In this document: positions 40,116-50,223 of the stretch, in pieces | Numbering within the stretch: position 1 is the first letter of the stretch | Layout of the letters: each line of letters begins with the position of its first letter | NCBI GenBank assembly: GCA_903851195.1 | Contig: CAINNJ010000033.1 | Coordinates: 124,001-188,000, forward strand | Direction: 5' to 3' | DNA: 64,000 nucleotides | Source: an uncultured Acidobacteriia bacterium | GTDB taxonomy: Bacteria > Acidobacteriota > Terriglobia > Bryobacterales > Bryobacteraceae | Translations under genes and position numbers: made by a program | Notes under the pieces: generated by a model | Seen by the model: only the letters and a program-made list of their open reading frames with translations | Told to the model about the DNA's origin: nothing | Database searches by the model: none

Positions 40116-42908
40116 ATGCTGAACAGAAAGGAGTTCTGCGGGATCTCTTACTTCTGGTCCGAATCATCGGGCTTTGGGGGACTTGTGAACGGGCGTTGGC
40201 TGACTATAGTGCTGGTGAGTCTCTGGGGCGGATTGGCGGGAGGCCAGCAGACGGGGGAGATCCGGCTGGAGGTGAAAGATCCATCGGGATCCGCGATGGA
40301 GGCGGCGGGTAGGCTGGAGCGTACCAATCCGCGCAGCGCGACGGCATTTCGCACCGACGGGGCGGGTATTCACGTTTTCGATGGGTTGCCGTTTGGGGTG
40401 TACCGGCTGGAGGTATCGCGCGCGGGTTTTCTCACGGAGCATCTCACGATCGATGTGGAAGCCGCGGCACCGGTGATCCGCACGGTCACACTGGCGCTGT
40501 CGCAGGCGCAGGCAAAAGTGGACGTGGTAGCGACCATGCCGTTGCCGGGCGTGGAGCTTTCGCGGGAGCAGGCGCCGTCGCCCATCCAGACCGCGACGCA
40601 GGAGCAGGTGGAGCAGAGCGGCGCGCTGGACCTGACCGATTTCCTGAAACGGCGTTTCAACGGCGTGCAGCTCAATGAAATGCAGGGGAATCCGTTTCAG
40701 CCGGATCTGAACTATCGCGGCTATACGGCTTCCCCGCTATTGGGAACGCCGCAGGGACTTTCGGTCTATATGGACGGCGTGCGGCTGAATGAGCCGTTCG
40801 GCGACGTAGTGAGCTGGGATCTGATTCCGCGCAACGCGATTGCTTCGGCGACGCTGATGCCGGGCTCCAATCCGCTGTTCGGACTGAATACGCTGGGCGG
40901 AGCGCTGTCCGTGCAGACGAAAGACGGCGTGGAAAATCACGGCACCACCGCACAGGTAACCTACGGCAGCAGTGTCCGGAAGGCGCTGGAATTCGAGCAT
41001 GGCGGCGGCAAGGCGACGGGACTGAACTGGTTTTTCGCGGGGAATCTGTTCCACGAATCCGGGTGGCGGTTCGACTCGCCTTCCGATGTGCGGCAGGGTT
41101 TTGCGAAACTCGGCTGGCGGGCGGGCAAGACGGATTTGGGCCTGCATCTCTCCTACGCCTACAACTCGCTCACCGGCAACGGTGTCCAGGAGCAGCGGTT
41201 TCTGGCGCGGGACTGGTCCAGCGTGTACACGATTCCGGATATCACGAAGGACCGGTCTCCGTTCGCGAATCTGACGGTGCGGCACAGTTTCAGCGACACG
41301 CTGACGTTTTCCGGGAACGGCTACTTCCGGTATATTCGTGCCGACACGATCAACGGGAATCTGAATAACGACTCTCTGGACCAGTCCGTATATCAGCCGA
41401 GTGCGGCGGACCAGGCGGCGTTGAAGGCGGCGGGGTATACGGGCTATCCGACGAGCGGCGCGAACGCCTCGAATACGCCGTTCCCGAAGTGGCGTTGCAT
41501 TGCGCAGGCGCTGCAGCGTGCCGATCCGGAAGAGCGGTGCAACGGTTTAACGACGCATGCGCTCGAGGCGCAGCGCGGATTCGGCAGTTCCGGGCAGGTG
41601 ACGTGGCTGCAGTCGCATGGCGGCGTGACCAGCCAGTTCACGGCGGGCGCGGGCTTCACGGGCGGGCTGGTGGATTTCTCGCAGGGGACGCAGTTCGGCT
41701 ATCTGAATCCGGACCGGAGCATTACGAGCGTGAACGCGTTCGCGGACGGGTCGACCAGTGTAAGCGGCGTCCCTTACGATACGCGCGTGAATCTGCACGG
41801 GCGCACGTTCACTTACAGCGTGTTCGCGACGGATACGCTGACGCTGGGGAAGGCGTGGAACGTGACGCTTTCGGGGCGATATAACCGGAATCCGATTCAT
41901 AACGTGGATCGGCTGACGCCGGCGGGGCCGGGCTCGCTGACGGGGAACGATGTTTACGGCCGGTTCAATCCGGCGGTGGGAGTGACGTACAGCCCGCTGC
42001 AGAGCCTCAATCTTTTCGCGGGGTACACGGAGGGGAGCCGGGCGCCGACTTCCATCGAACTGGGCTGCGCGGATCCGGCGAATCCGTGTAGCTTGCCGAA
42101 TGCGCTGGCGGGGGATCCACCGTTGCAGCAGGTAGTCACGGGCACGTGGGAGGCGGGGGTCCGCGGCAAGCCGGGGCACGGCATCACTTGGAGCGCGAGC
42201 TGGTACCGGGCGGAGAACCGCAACGATATTTTGTTCGTGGCGTCGCAGCTAAGCGGGTCGGGGTATTTCAGGAACTTCGGCCGGACGCGGCGGCAGGGGG
42301 CGGAGGCGAGCGTGGAGGGGAAGATCCGGCGCGTAACCGGCGGGCTGAGCTACACGTTTCTGGACGCCACGTACCAGAGCGCGGAGACGCTGTCGGGTTC
42401 AAGCAACAGCGCCAACGATATGACGCTGGCGGGGCTGAAGGGCATTGACGGGACCATTCAGGTGATGCCGGGCGATCACATTCCGCTGGCGCCGCAGCAT
42501 AACTTCAAGGCTTTCGCGGATGTGCAGGTGTTGCCGAAGCTTTCGGTGGATGCGGAACTGCACGGCGTGTCGAGCTCTTACGCGCGCGGGAACGAGAATA
42601 ACCGACACCAGGCGGACGGGAAGTACTATCTGGGTCCGGGGGTATCGCCCGGCTATGCGGTGGTGGATCTGCGCGCGCATTACGATCTCTCGAAGCGCTG
42701 GCTGCTGGCGTTTCAGGCGGACAATCTGCTGAACCGGCATTACGACACGGCGGCGCAGCTGGGGGCGACGGGGTTCGACGCGCAGGGCAATTTCGTGGCG
42801 CGTCCGCTGCCGGCGTATTCGACCGGAGATTACGCCATCCCGCGGGCGACGTTTTACGCGCCGGGTGCGCCGCGGCGTTACTGGGCAGAGTTGCGGCTCC
42901 GGTTCTGA
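40116..42908 (+). CDS. TonB-dependent receptor
   Basis: CarboxypepD_reg-like N-term, plug LTDFLKRRFNGVQLNEMQGNPFQPDLNYRGYTASPLLGTPQGLSVYMDGVRLNEPFGD, C-term WAELRLRF; alternative GTG start at 40185 gives a better signal peptide. Confidence 0.9.
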   Translation: MLNRKEFCGISYFWSESSGFGGLVNGRWLTIVLVSLWGGLAGGQQTGEIRLEVKDPSGSAMEAAGRLERTNPRSATAFRTDGAGIHVFDGLPFGVYRLEVSRAGFLTEHLTIDVEAAAPVIRTVTLALSQAQAKVDVVATMPLPGVELSREQAPSPIQTATQEQVEQSGALDLTDFLKRRFNGVQLNEMQGNPFQPDLNYRGYTASPLLGTPQGLSVYMDGVRLNEPFGDVVSWDLIPRNAIASATLMPGSNPLFGLNTLGGALSVQTKDGVENHGTTAQVTYGSSVRKALEFEHGGGKATGLNWFFAGNLFHESGWRFDSPSDVRQGFAKLGWRAGKTDLGLHLSYAYNSLTGNGVQEQRFLARDWSSVYTIPDITKDRSPFANLTVRHSFSDTLTFSGNGYFRYIRADTINGNLNNDSLDQSVYQPSAADQAALKAAGYTGYPTSGANASNTPFPKWRCIAQALQRADPEERCNGLTTHALEAQRGFGSSGQVTWLQSHGGVTSQFTAGAGFTGGLVDFSQGTQFGYLNPDRSITSVNAFADGSTSVSGVPYDTRVNLHGRTFTYSVFATDTLTLGKAWNVTLSGRYNRNPIHNVDRLTPAGPGSLTGNDVYGRFNPAVGVTYSPLQSLNLFAGYTEGSRAPTSIELGCADPANPCSLPNALAGDPPLQQVVTGTWEAGVRGKPGHGITWSASWYRAENRNDILFVASQLSGSGYFRNFGRTRRQGAEASVEGKIRRVTGGLSYTFLDATYQSAETLSGSSNSANDMTLAGLKGIDGTIQVMPGDHIPLAPQHNFKAFADVQVLPKLSVDAELHGVSSSYARGNENNRHQADGKYYLGPGVSPGYAVVDLRAHYDLSKRWLLAFQADNLLNRHYDTAAQLGATGFDAQGNFVARPLPAYSTGDYAIPRATFYAPGAPRRYWAELRLRF

Positions 42909-42933
42909 GCGGGGCCTGCCGTAACATGGTGGT

Positions 42934-43965
42934 TTGATCGTTGTCGGGGCGGGGATTATCGGACTTTCGTGCGCGTGGCGGCTGGCGCAGAGGGGGCACG
43001 CGGTGCGCGTGTTCGAGGCGGGAGAAGCCGCGAGGGAGGCCAGTTGGGCCGGAGCCGGGATGCTGGCGCCGGGGGGCGAAATCGAGGCGGAGTCGCCGCT
43101 GGCGGAGTTTTCGCTGTCGAGTCTGCGGGCGTGGCCGGCCTTTGTGGATGAGCTGGAGCGGGAGTCGGGGGTCAGCATCGACTTCCGGCGTTCGGGGGCC
43201 GTGGAAGTTGCGTACGACGACGCGGAAGCCGCGGTTCTGCACTCGAAGGCGGAGAGGCAGGCGGGCATCGGGATCCGGTCGGAGCCCACGACACATCTGG
43301 GACAGGCGGCGCGGTTCTATCCGGACGATGCGCTGGTGGATCCGCGGACGGTGACCGCGGCGCTGCTGGAGGCATGCCGGCGGCGGGGAGTCGTGCTGGC
43401 GGAGCACGAAGCGGTGCTGGCGGTGTCGCCGGACGGGAAGAGCGTGGAAACCGCCGAAGGCCGGTATGAGGATGCGGGTGTTTTAATCGCTGCGGGGGCG
43501 TGGAGCTCAGGTCTGCTGCGGGGCGCGCCGCGGACGATGCCGGTGCGGGGTCATCTGATTTCGTGGGTCCGCAAGCCCGGGGAACTGGGGCCGATTCTGC
43601 GGCATGGACATACGTATCTGCTGCAGCGGCGGTCGGGTGTGTTGATTGCGGGTGCGTCCACGGAGCAGGTGGGTTTCGACCGGGCAATCGACGAGGCTGC
43701 GGTGGAGGAGATTCGTGCGAACGCCGCGCGGCTCTGGCCCGCGCTGGGCCACGATGCACCGGTGGAGCGATGGAACGGTTTCCGGCCGGCGATCGAGGGG
43801 GATGGTCCGGTGATCGGGCGCCTGTCGGGCGATGGGGCGTCGGGCGATTCGGTTTGGGGGGCTTTCGGGCACTACCGGAACGGGATTCTGATGGCTCCGG
43901 AAACGGCGTCGCGGATCCTGTCGATGCTGGACGCAGCGGATTCCGTAAGGAGCACGCGACAGTAG
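42934..43965 (+). CDS. thiO: Glycine oxidase ThiO
   Basis: IVVGAGIIGLSCAWRLAQRGHAVRVFE; GAGMLAPGGEIEAESP; GHYRNGILMAPETA; TTG start. Confidence 0.85.
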   Translation: MIVVGAGIIGLSCAWRLAQRGHAVRVFEAGEAAREASWAGAGMLAPGGEIEAESPLAEFSLSSLRAWPAFVDELERESGVSIDFRRSGAVEVAYDDAEAAVLHSKAERQAGIGIRSEPTTHLGQAARFYPDDALVDPRTVTAALLEACRRRGVVLAEHEAVLAVSPDGKSVETAEGRYEDAGVLIAAGAWSSGLLRGAPRTMPVRGHLISWVRKPGELGPILRHGHTYLLQRRSGVLIAGASTEQVGFDRAIDEAAVEEIRANAARLWPALGHDAPVERWNGFRPAIEGDGPVIGRLSGDGASGDSVWGAFGHYRNGILMAPETASRILSMLDAADSVRSTRQ

Positions 43966-43989
43966 CCGCGTGCCCCCTTTGCGGATGGT

Positions 43990-45672
43990 TTACTGGCAGC
44001 CTGCGAACTTAAAGCTAACGATCTGCGTCGACCAGTTCGAGGTGGACGAGGCATTCGTGTATTCGGTCGTATACCAGAAGGTGCAGTCGTCGTCGGGATC
44101 GATCTGCATGGTGCTGTAATCGCCCCAACGCTTTGCTGTGGACGTTTGGGCGCCAGCGCCCGTCTTAACGTTCATTTCGCCGCGAAGCGTGTTTTTGATG
44201 TCATTACGCAGACGGCCGGCGATACGGATACCCGGGGAAAGAGTCGAACTGCTGACACTGTAGCCGATGCCGATGTTGCCCAGTTTATCCGTCGCCGCGG
44301 CGCCCTGGAAGCGGTTCGTGGTGTCCGGATTGAAATTGACATTGTTATAGATCGCCGGAGGGTTGGCGCCGGGATTGCGGATCTCGATCAACTGTATACC
44401 GGCCACGGCGGTACCGGTGGGGTCGACGGTTTGGGTGAAGACCAGCGACTCGCGATTGCCGCCCAGATTGCGATAGGCCAGCCGATACATGGGTCGCATC
44501 GAGAGAGTGTCCAGAACACGACTGGTGCCAGGTTGCGGCACGAAAGTGCTGCCACTATCGGCACAGGCGCCGATCACGCTGCTGTCGAACGGAAGGGAAA
44601 CGTAGCTGCCGGATCCGCCACCGAAGCCGTCGTCGAAGGTTGAGTTCGCCGGCGTGACGAAATCCGGCTTAAAGCGGCGAATCTGCAGGCCGTAGGGAGG
44701 GCTGTTCAGCGAGAACCAGTTTCCGTTGAGGATATACTCGGCGCTGCCGGCGGGCGGAGCGAGAGTGCCTTCAAAGTCGCCCGGGATACTGGCAAACTGC
44801 ACGCCGTCGGCGGCGGATTCGAAGCAAACCGCGGTGGCGGCAGTGCCCGCGATCATGGCGGGACGGTCGAAGGCGCAGACTTTGGTGCCGGAATAGGAAC
44901 CAGCTGGATAAGTAAAGTCGTTCGCGGTCATGTAATACGCGTCGGGCCAGATGCCCAGCTTGGGATAGTCCGGCAAGACGTTCGGGAAGTCATATTCGTA
45001 GAGATTGTAGGCTCCCGTGGCATCGTTGGATTGCGAAACGGCGAAGCAGAACGCGTTCTGCGTATTGGTGGAGTTAAAGGCGAACTGGGAGAGGACCCAG
45101 CGGTTCGCAATGCGGTCGTACTGCACGACCGGGTCGCCGTTGTTTTGGGTGCGGCAAATGCTGGTCGAAGACAAGCCGGACCAAATCTGGCTGCCGTTGA
45201 CGTAACCGGAACCGCTGAGCAGTTTCACGCCGGTGGTTTTGTTCAGGATGGTGAGCCGAACGTTCACCCACTGCAGGATTTGATTGTTCCCGACGGCCAG
45301 GGTGGTATCGGGGGGGAGCAGGCCCTGGTTCGTCCAGCCGCTGAATCCGTTACCGAGGCCCGTATAGCTGGCTGTCACGCTCACGGGAAGGGTGCCGTTC
45401 GTGGTCTGGGTGTACATGGTGGAAGCCGCCGCCGTGACGGTGGCCTGCTGCAGCTTGGCTGCGCCGGCCTTGACGGCTCCTCCGCGAGGAATATACATCT
45501 GATTCGGGCTTTCGACATCGTCGTCCGTGTCCACGCTCGGCGTGGCAGGATTCAGCATCGAGTAGATCTGGAGTTTACTGCTGACGCCGGTGCTTGCCGG
45601 TACCAGTACTGTGGGTTGCTGAGCGGAAAGGCCCACCACCGCGAGAGACGAAATAATGACTAATTTCTTCAT
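43990..45672 (-). CDS. Secreted hypothetical protein
   Basis: MKKLVIISSLAVVGLSAQQ signal peptide; 560 aa with WVNVRLTILNKTTGVKLLSG...VVQYDRIANRWVLSQF. Confidence 0.75.
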   Translation of the reverse strand: MKKLVIISSLAVVGLSAQQPTVLVPASTGVSSKLQIYSMLNPATPSVDTDDDVESPNQMYIPRGGAVKAGAAKLQQATVTAAASTMYTQTTNGTLPVSVTASYTGLGNGFSGWTNQGLLPPDTTLAVGNNQILQWVNVRLTILNKTTGVKLLSGSGYVNGSQIWSGLSSTSICRTQNNGDPVVQYDRIANRWVLSQFAFNSTNTQNAFCFAVSQSNDATGAYNLYEYDFPNVLPDYPKLGIWPDAYYMTANDFTYPAGSYSGTKVCAFDRPAMIAGTAATAVCFESAADGVQFASIPGDFEGTLAPPAGSAEYILNGNWFSLNSPPYGLQIRRFKPDFVTPANSTFDDGFGGGSGSYVSLPFDSSVIGACADSGSTFVPQPGTSRVLDTLSMRPMYRLAYRNLGGNRESLVFTQTVDPTGTAVAGIQLIEIRNPGANPPAIYNNVNFNPDTTNRFQGAAATDKLGNIGIGYSVSSSTLSPGIRIAGRLRNDIKNTLRGEMNVKTGAGAQTSTAKRWGDYSTMQIDPDDDCTFWYTTEYTNASSTSNWSTQIVSFKFAGCQ

Positions 45673-45683
45673 GATACCGGTGT

Positions 45684-46316
45684 TTATACCTTTCCTGTAA
45701 ATCTGCGGCGGGAGAACCACGCCGTCAGCAAACCGCAGCCGACAAGCGCGAAGGACGTCGGTTCAGGCGTGGGCGCCGTGGTCAAAAGGAACGCGAGTTC
45801 GGCCGAATTCGTGGCCCAGGCGGAGGACGTCACGGAGAGATCCTGGCTCTGGCTGTTACCCGTACCGGCCGACCATGCCCAGTAGAAGGAGGTTGAAGGA
45901 ATGCCGCTGTTGGAGCCGTTGTGAAGACCGAGCCAATAATTGCCGGCGGCGAGCGGCACATTGATCGTGAAAGCGTAGGAATATTCGGCAAGACCATACG
46001 TCGTCTTGCCGGTGGCCGTTCCGGTTGCCGCAGCGTCGCCGGAAGCGGCAAGGGAACCGGGCAGGCCGGATGCGTCCTGGTAGATCTCCCAGACGGTATC
46101 GCCCGAGTAATCGGTGGAATCGTTCTGCAGGGTCCAATACTGAACCGCAGTCAGATAAATTGCATCGGACAACGAAAAATTGTCCGCTTCGAGATAGCCG
46201 TTCAGGTCCGAGCCGCCGGACTGATTCGGAGCGCCGTTTCCAACAGTGCCGGCGTGCGCCATGCCTGCGAGGGCGAGCGCCAGCAGCGACCCGCGTATAG
46301 TTGTTATGATTTTCAC
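45684..46316 (-). CDS. PEP-CTERM sorting domain protein
   Basis: Signal peptide and C-terminal TPEPTSFALVGCGLLTAWFSRRRF. Confidence 0.85.
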   Translation of the reverse strand: MKIITTIRGSLLALALAGMAHAGTVGNGAPNQSGGSDLNGYLEADNFSLSDAIYLTAVQYWTLQNDSTDYSGDTVWEIYQDASGLPGSLAASGDAAATGTATGKTTYGLAEYSYAFTINVPLAAGNYWLGLHNGSNSGIPSTSFYWAWSAGTGNSQSQDLSVTSSAWATNSAELAFLLTTAPTPEPTSFALVGCGLLTAWFSRRRFTGKV

Positions 46317-46436
46317 AGATTTCCATAAAAGGTGTGAAAATATTTCAAAACGTTACATCATTTACGGGATGTTACGACAATAAATTTAGTTATTTTTTAC
46401 CCGATTGAGGTAATCGATTCCGAAGGACGGAATCGT

Positions 46437-47273
46437 TCAGGGGAGCCAGCGCGGGAACGGATTCCCAGGGGCATTGCGGCAGTCCTGGAGCAAATCCGCG
46501 ATCCGGGCTTTGCGGCGCAGCAGTTTTTCCAGCATTCGTTCGAGTTCGTCTTCCTCGCCGGCAATCCATTCGGGCGGCATACTGCGGAGGGCTTTGTCGA
46601 GAACCTCGTCGGGGAAGGCGGCGACGCGGGAGAGCCAGGGCTCGAAGTCGTCGAGCGAGCGGACGGATTGGTAGACCTGGCGGCGCGGATAGAGGCCGGT
46701 GAGCGCGGATTCAAGAAAGCTCCAGTGTGGCCCGTTGAAGACGAAGCCGTGGTCGATCATAAGGGTTACGAACCCCTGTTTGCGATGGGGCACGCCAGGC
46801 CGGGCCAGCCAGTCCTTCAGCTGAGCGCGGAAGAAGACGGACTGCCGGCCGTCGGCGTTGCCTGCCCAGCGGTCGAAGACCAGAACGGCGCGGAACTGAT
46901 CGGCATTGGCGACCTGGCCGAGCAGGGCGTCGGGGATGAAGTCGTAGATGGCGAGCAGTTCGGGGTCGCCGGGGTGGCGGGAACCAAAGTGCCAGCCGGG
47001 CTCGACGGCGAGGCGGTGGTTCCCCATCTGGAGGTGAACGTCGGGATGGCTGGCCAGGAAGTCCGGGGTGAGCCGGACGATCCGCGAGTCGGGGGCGGCG
47101 ATCTGCAGATGGGTCAGGATGGCGGAGGCGATCCACTCATTGACGAGAATTCTGCGGTGTTGCGGGTTATTCTGAAACTTGACGATGTAGAAGTTGCCAT
47201 CGTCAGCTTCCAGCAAGTGGGCCTGGGCGCCGCCTCTCATCTTCCGGATGAAACGGCGCGCGTTTACGGGCAT
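46437..47273 (-). CDS. HipA-like kinase family protein
   Basis: AHLLEADDGNFYIVKFQNNPQHRRILVNEWIASAIL; VLVFDRWAGNADGRQSVF; LMIDHGFVFNG. Confidence 0.7.
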   Translation of the reverse strand: MPVNARRFIRKMRGGAQAHLLEADDGNFYIVKFQNNPQHRRILVNEWIASAILTHLQIAAPDSRIVRLTPDFLASHPDVHLQMGNHRLAVEPGWHFGSRHPGDPELLAIYDFIPDALLGQVANADQFRAVLVFDRWAGNADGRQSVFFRAQLKDWLARPGVPHRKQGFVTLMIDHGFVFNGPHWSFLESALTGLYPRRQVYQSVRSLDDFEPWLSRVAAFPDEVLDKALRSMPPEWIAGEEDELERMLEKLLRRKARIADLLQDCRNAPGNPFPRWLP

Positions 47274-47348
47274 GCGAAGCTCGGGAGGGAAGACCTCAAT
47301 GCTGCAAGCGCGCGCCGGTTGCAGTCCGCGGTGCGCGACAGGAGAACA

Positions 47349-47588
47349 ATGTCAGAAGAAACGAAGCCGGATGCAGGCGCCGCCAAAGAAGCCGCCGCCA
47401 AGAACAGGGACGAAGTGGCGCTCGAACTGATGAAGTTTATCGCTGTGACCACGGGGTACGGCAAGGGTAACACCACGGCGGCGGGATTCTCGGGGAAACC
47501 CGCGAAGTCGTCGGAAGAGTATGCGGACGCGCTGATCCAGTTGTTTGAGAAGTGCCGTTCGGTGGTCGCGAAGCCAGCGGTGGAATAG
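47349..47588 (+). CDS. Small hypothetical protein
   Basis: 79 aa; divergent from the HipA-like gene. Confidence 0.6.
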   Translation: MSEETKPDAGAAKEAAAKNRDEVALELMKFIAVTTGYGKGNTTAAGFSGKPAKSSEEYADALIQLFEKCRSVVAKPAVE

Positions 47589-47602
47589 AAGGTTGTCAAG
47601 CA

Positions 47603-47639
47603 GGGCGGCCCATCACTGAGTGAGTGTGACGGGCCGCCC
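47603..47639. terminator. Hairpin between convergent genes
   Basis: GGGCGGCCC/GGGCCGCCC 9-bp stem between 47588 and 47648; no clear T-tract. Confidence 0.45.
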
Positions 47640-47647
47640 GTTTCCTG

Positions 47648-48379
47648 TCACCTTTTCTTTTTCGCGGGCGCTTTTTTCGCCGCGCTCTTTTTCGGGGCTG
47701 CCTTTTTCGGAGCGGCCTGTTTCGCTACCGCTTTCGCCGGAGCTTTGGTCGGGGCGGCCTTCTTTGCCGGAGCCTTTTTGGCCGGAGCCTTTTTGGCCAC
47801 AGCTTTGGCCGGCGCTTTTTTGGCCGCTGCCTTCACGGGCACCGCCTTCTTCGCGGCGGCCTTCTTCGCAACCGCTTTTTGAGGAGCGGCCTTCTTCGCG
47901 GGGGCGGACTTTGCAGCGGCCTTTTTGGCTACGGCTTTGGCCGGGGCGGCCTGCTTCGCTGTCGCCTTTTTGGCCGGAGCTTTTTTCGCTGTAGCTTTCT
48001 TTGCTGTAGCTTTCTTTGCCGGAGCGCTTTTCGCCGGAGCCTTTTTGGCTACCGCTTTGGAAGGCGCCGATTTGGTCGCTTTGCGGGCCGGTTTGCGCGG
48101 TGGCGCGGCGTCCTCTTCCACTTCTACTTCCACCATCACGGCAACGATCTCCGGTTCGTCGGGCAGAAGAGCGGAAGGGGCATCCTCCGAAAGGCCGGAC
48201 GGTGCGGCAACGGGTTCGGGCACGGCGGCCACGATGACGATTTCCTCGTCGTCTTCTTCCTCCTCGTCGTCCTCGTACTCGTCGAGTTTGGAATCGAGGT
48301 CTTCCGCCTCGTCGTCGTAATCCCGAAAATCTTCCATTTCGTCTTCGTCCTTCATGGCAAGCTTCCGATTATCGAACAT
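47648..48379 (-). CDS. Histone H1-like protein: acidic N-terminus, Lys/Ala-rich repeat C-terminus
   Basis: [17 protein letters not shown]...EEEEDDEE then (K)[12 protein letters not shown]-type repeats. Confidence 0.8.
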   Translation of the reverse strand: MFDNRKLAMKDEDEMEDFRDYDDEAEDLDSKLDEYEDDEEEEDDEEIVIVAAVPEPVAAPSGLSEDAPSALLPDEPEIVAVMVEVEVEEDAAPPRKPARKATKSAPSKAVAKKAPAKSAPAKKATAKKATAKKAPAKKATAKQAAPAKAVAKKAAAKSAPAKKAAPQKAVAKKAAAKKAVPVKAAAKKAPAKAVAKKAPAKKAPAKKAAPTKAPAKAVAKQAAPKKAAPKKSAAKKAPAKKKR

Positions 48380-48516
48380 TCAGTAAGACTCCTGTTTTAG
48401 CCCGGTAATCCATAGCATACCCCTTTTTGTTTTCATCGCAAATGTCCGGGTGTCCTGTCAATCGAAAATTATGACAAAACGACACACACCCGTGCAGGCG
48501 GCGGCAAAAACGGGAA

Positions 48517-50211
48517 TTAACGGGCCAGAGCTTTGGGCTTGTGAGTGTTCTGCGCGATGGTCCCGGCGGTCCTGTGAACGGGACGCTTCGCGGCAACCGC
48601 GGAAGAAGCGGAACCACGTCTCGCGGGAGTCCGCGCGGATGCTGAACGGGACGCCGAACGGGATCCGGAGCGCGCCGAGCGTTTCGCCACCGGTGTGGAC
48701 TCGTGATAGACGGCGGGGATCAGGAGGCGGTCGCCGGGCTGAGGTTCGGTGCCGGAAATCCGGTTTGCGGAGGCAATCACGGAGGTGGAGGCGTTGTAGC
48801 GGCGCGCGATGGAGCCGAGACTCTCGCCCACTTCCACGCGGTGCATGCGCCAGGAGCATCTGCGCTCGGCCGGCACGAGTTCCAGATTGGCCAGAGTGGT
48901 TTCCGCAAGGCCTTTGGGGATACGGAGGTCGAAGCCTTCGGGAGCGATGCTGCGCAACAGGGACGGATTGAGTTGCTGCAGCTCGGGCACCGAGGTGTCG
49001 GTGAGATCGCTGATGAGCGCGAGGTTGGTGGCGGCCGTGACCTTCACGGTGTCGAACTCCCAGGGCTGATCGGGAACTACCTGATCGAGGCCGTATTCGG
49101 GAGCGTTCTTCGCCATGATCGTCATGGCGAGGATGATCGGCACGTAGTTGGTGGTCTCGGCGGGAATCGCATGGCGCGCGCGCAGTTCCCAGTAATCGGC
49201 GTAGCCGGTGTGTTCCACCGCTTTTTCCACGCAGCCCGGGCCACAGTTGTACGCCGCGATGGCGAGATACCAGTCGCCGAACTCGTTGTAGAGATCTTTG
49301 AGATGACGGGCGGCGGCGCGGGTGGCCTTTTCAGGGTCGAAACGATCGTCGGAGCCGGGCTTCTGTTCGAGGCCGTACTGGTTGCCGCGGAACTTCACGA
49401 ACTGCCACATGCCGCCGGCGGCGGCGCTCGAAACGGCGCGGGGCAGGAAGCCGGACTCGGCCTGCGCGAGGTGAATCAGTTCCTGGGGGACGCCCTCTTC
49501 AGCGAGAATACGCGAGATCATCGGGCGATATTTACCGGCCCGGGCCAACCCATATTCCAGAGTCTTGTGGCCGCGACCGTTGAAGTAGTTGATGTAGCCG
49601 AGCACGACATCGTTCACGACAAGCGGCAGCGCGGAAGAGGTGGTGCGGATCTCGGTCTGTACCTTCTCTTTGATGCGGGGATCGACCGGGAAGGTCATCT
49701 GGACGATATCTTCGAGCGGCGCTTTGTCGAACTGGGGGACGGTCTCCTCGGAAGCGGCGCCCAGGCCCGAAAGGTCCAGACGGTGGACGGAATCCACCAT
49801 GTCTTCGAGGCGAGACTCAAAAAGCGCGCGGTCGGTGGGATTCTCGGACGCTTTCAGCATCAGGTCGATGGCGGCATCGAATTCCGTGCGGGCCAGATCG
49901 AAATCCCGATCCTGATGATTTTTTCGGCCATTCCGGAATCTGTCTTCGGCCTGCTGAATCAATTGATCGGAAGCGTTTGGGCGGAACAGCGCGGAGATCT
50001 TTTTCTGTTCCCGTATCAGCTGATTGAGGTAAGAGAGGTGTTCGGTGTCCGCGATGTCGGCTGCGATCACGGAAGGCGCGTGGACGGCTACGGGGGATAA
50101 AAAAGACGTTTGGAAGCCGGATTGCTGAGAGTAGAGCTGCGGGGACGGAAGAAGATAAAGAGCTGTAGCCAGACCTGAGCTGAACAGTACGTTTCTAACC
50201 TTCCGGATCAT
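48517..50211 (-). CDS. Lytic transglycosylase with LysM (MltD-like)
   Basis: EGVPQELIHLAQAESGFLPRAVSSAAAGGMWQFVKFRGNQYGL; LysM-like VEVGESLGSIARRYNASTSVIASANRISG. Confidence 0.88.
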   Translation of the reverse strand: MIRKVRNVLFSSGLATALYLLPSPQLYSQQSGFQTSFLSPVAVHAPSVIAADIADTEHLSYLNQLIREQKKISALFRPNASDQLIQQAEDRFRNGRKNHQDRDFDLARTEFDAAIDLMLKASENPTDRALFESRLEDMVDSVHRLDLSGLGAASEETVPQFDKAPLEDIVQMTFPVDPRIKEKVQTEIRTTSSALPLVVNDVVLGYINYFNGRGHKTLEYGLARAGKYRPMISRILAEEGVPQELIHLAQAESGFLPRAVSSAAAGGMWQFVKFRGNQYGLEQKPGSDDRFDPEKATRAAARHLKDLYNEFGDWYLAIAAYNCGPGCVEKAVEHTGYADYWELRARHAIPAETTNYVPIILAMTIMAKNAPEYGLDQVVPDQPWEFDTVKVTAATNLALISDLTDTSVPELQQLNPSLLRSIAPEGFDLRIPKGLAETTLANLELVPAERRCSWRMHRVEVGESLGSIARRYNASTSVIASANRISGTEPQPGDRLLIPAVYHESTPVAKRSARSGSRSASRSASARTPARRGSASSAVAAKRPVHRTAGTIAQNTHKPKALAR

Positions 50212-50223
50212 CTAATCTCCCTG

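Noticed and set aside
40050-40200. TPP riboswitch upstream of the TonB receptor/thiO unit
   Set aside because: No CTGAGA...ACCTGATC-type conserved core seen; the palindrome here belongs to the opposite gene's leader.
47648-48120. Regular short repeats that could suggest CRISPR or a satellite
   Set aside because: Repeats are in-frame degenerate Lys/Ala/Pro codons; no constant repeat/spacer structure and no cas genes.
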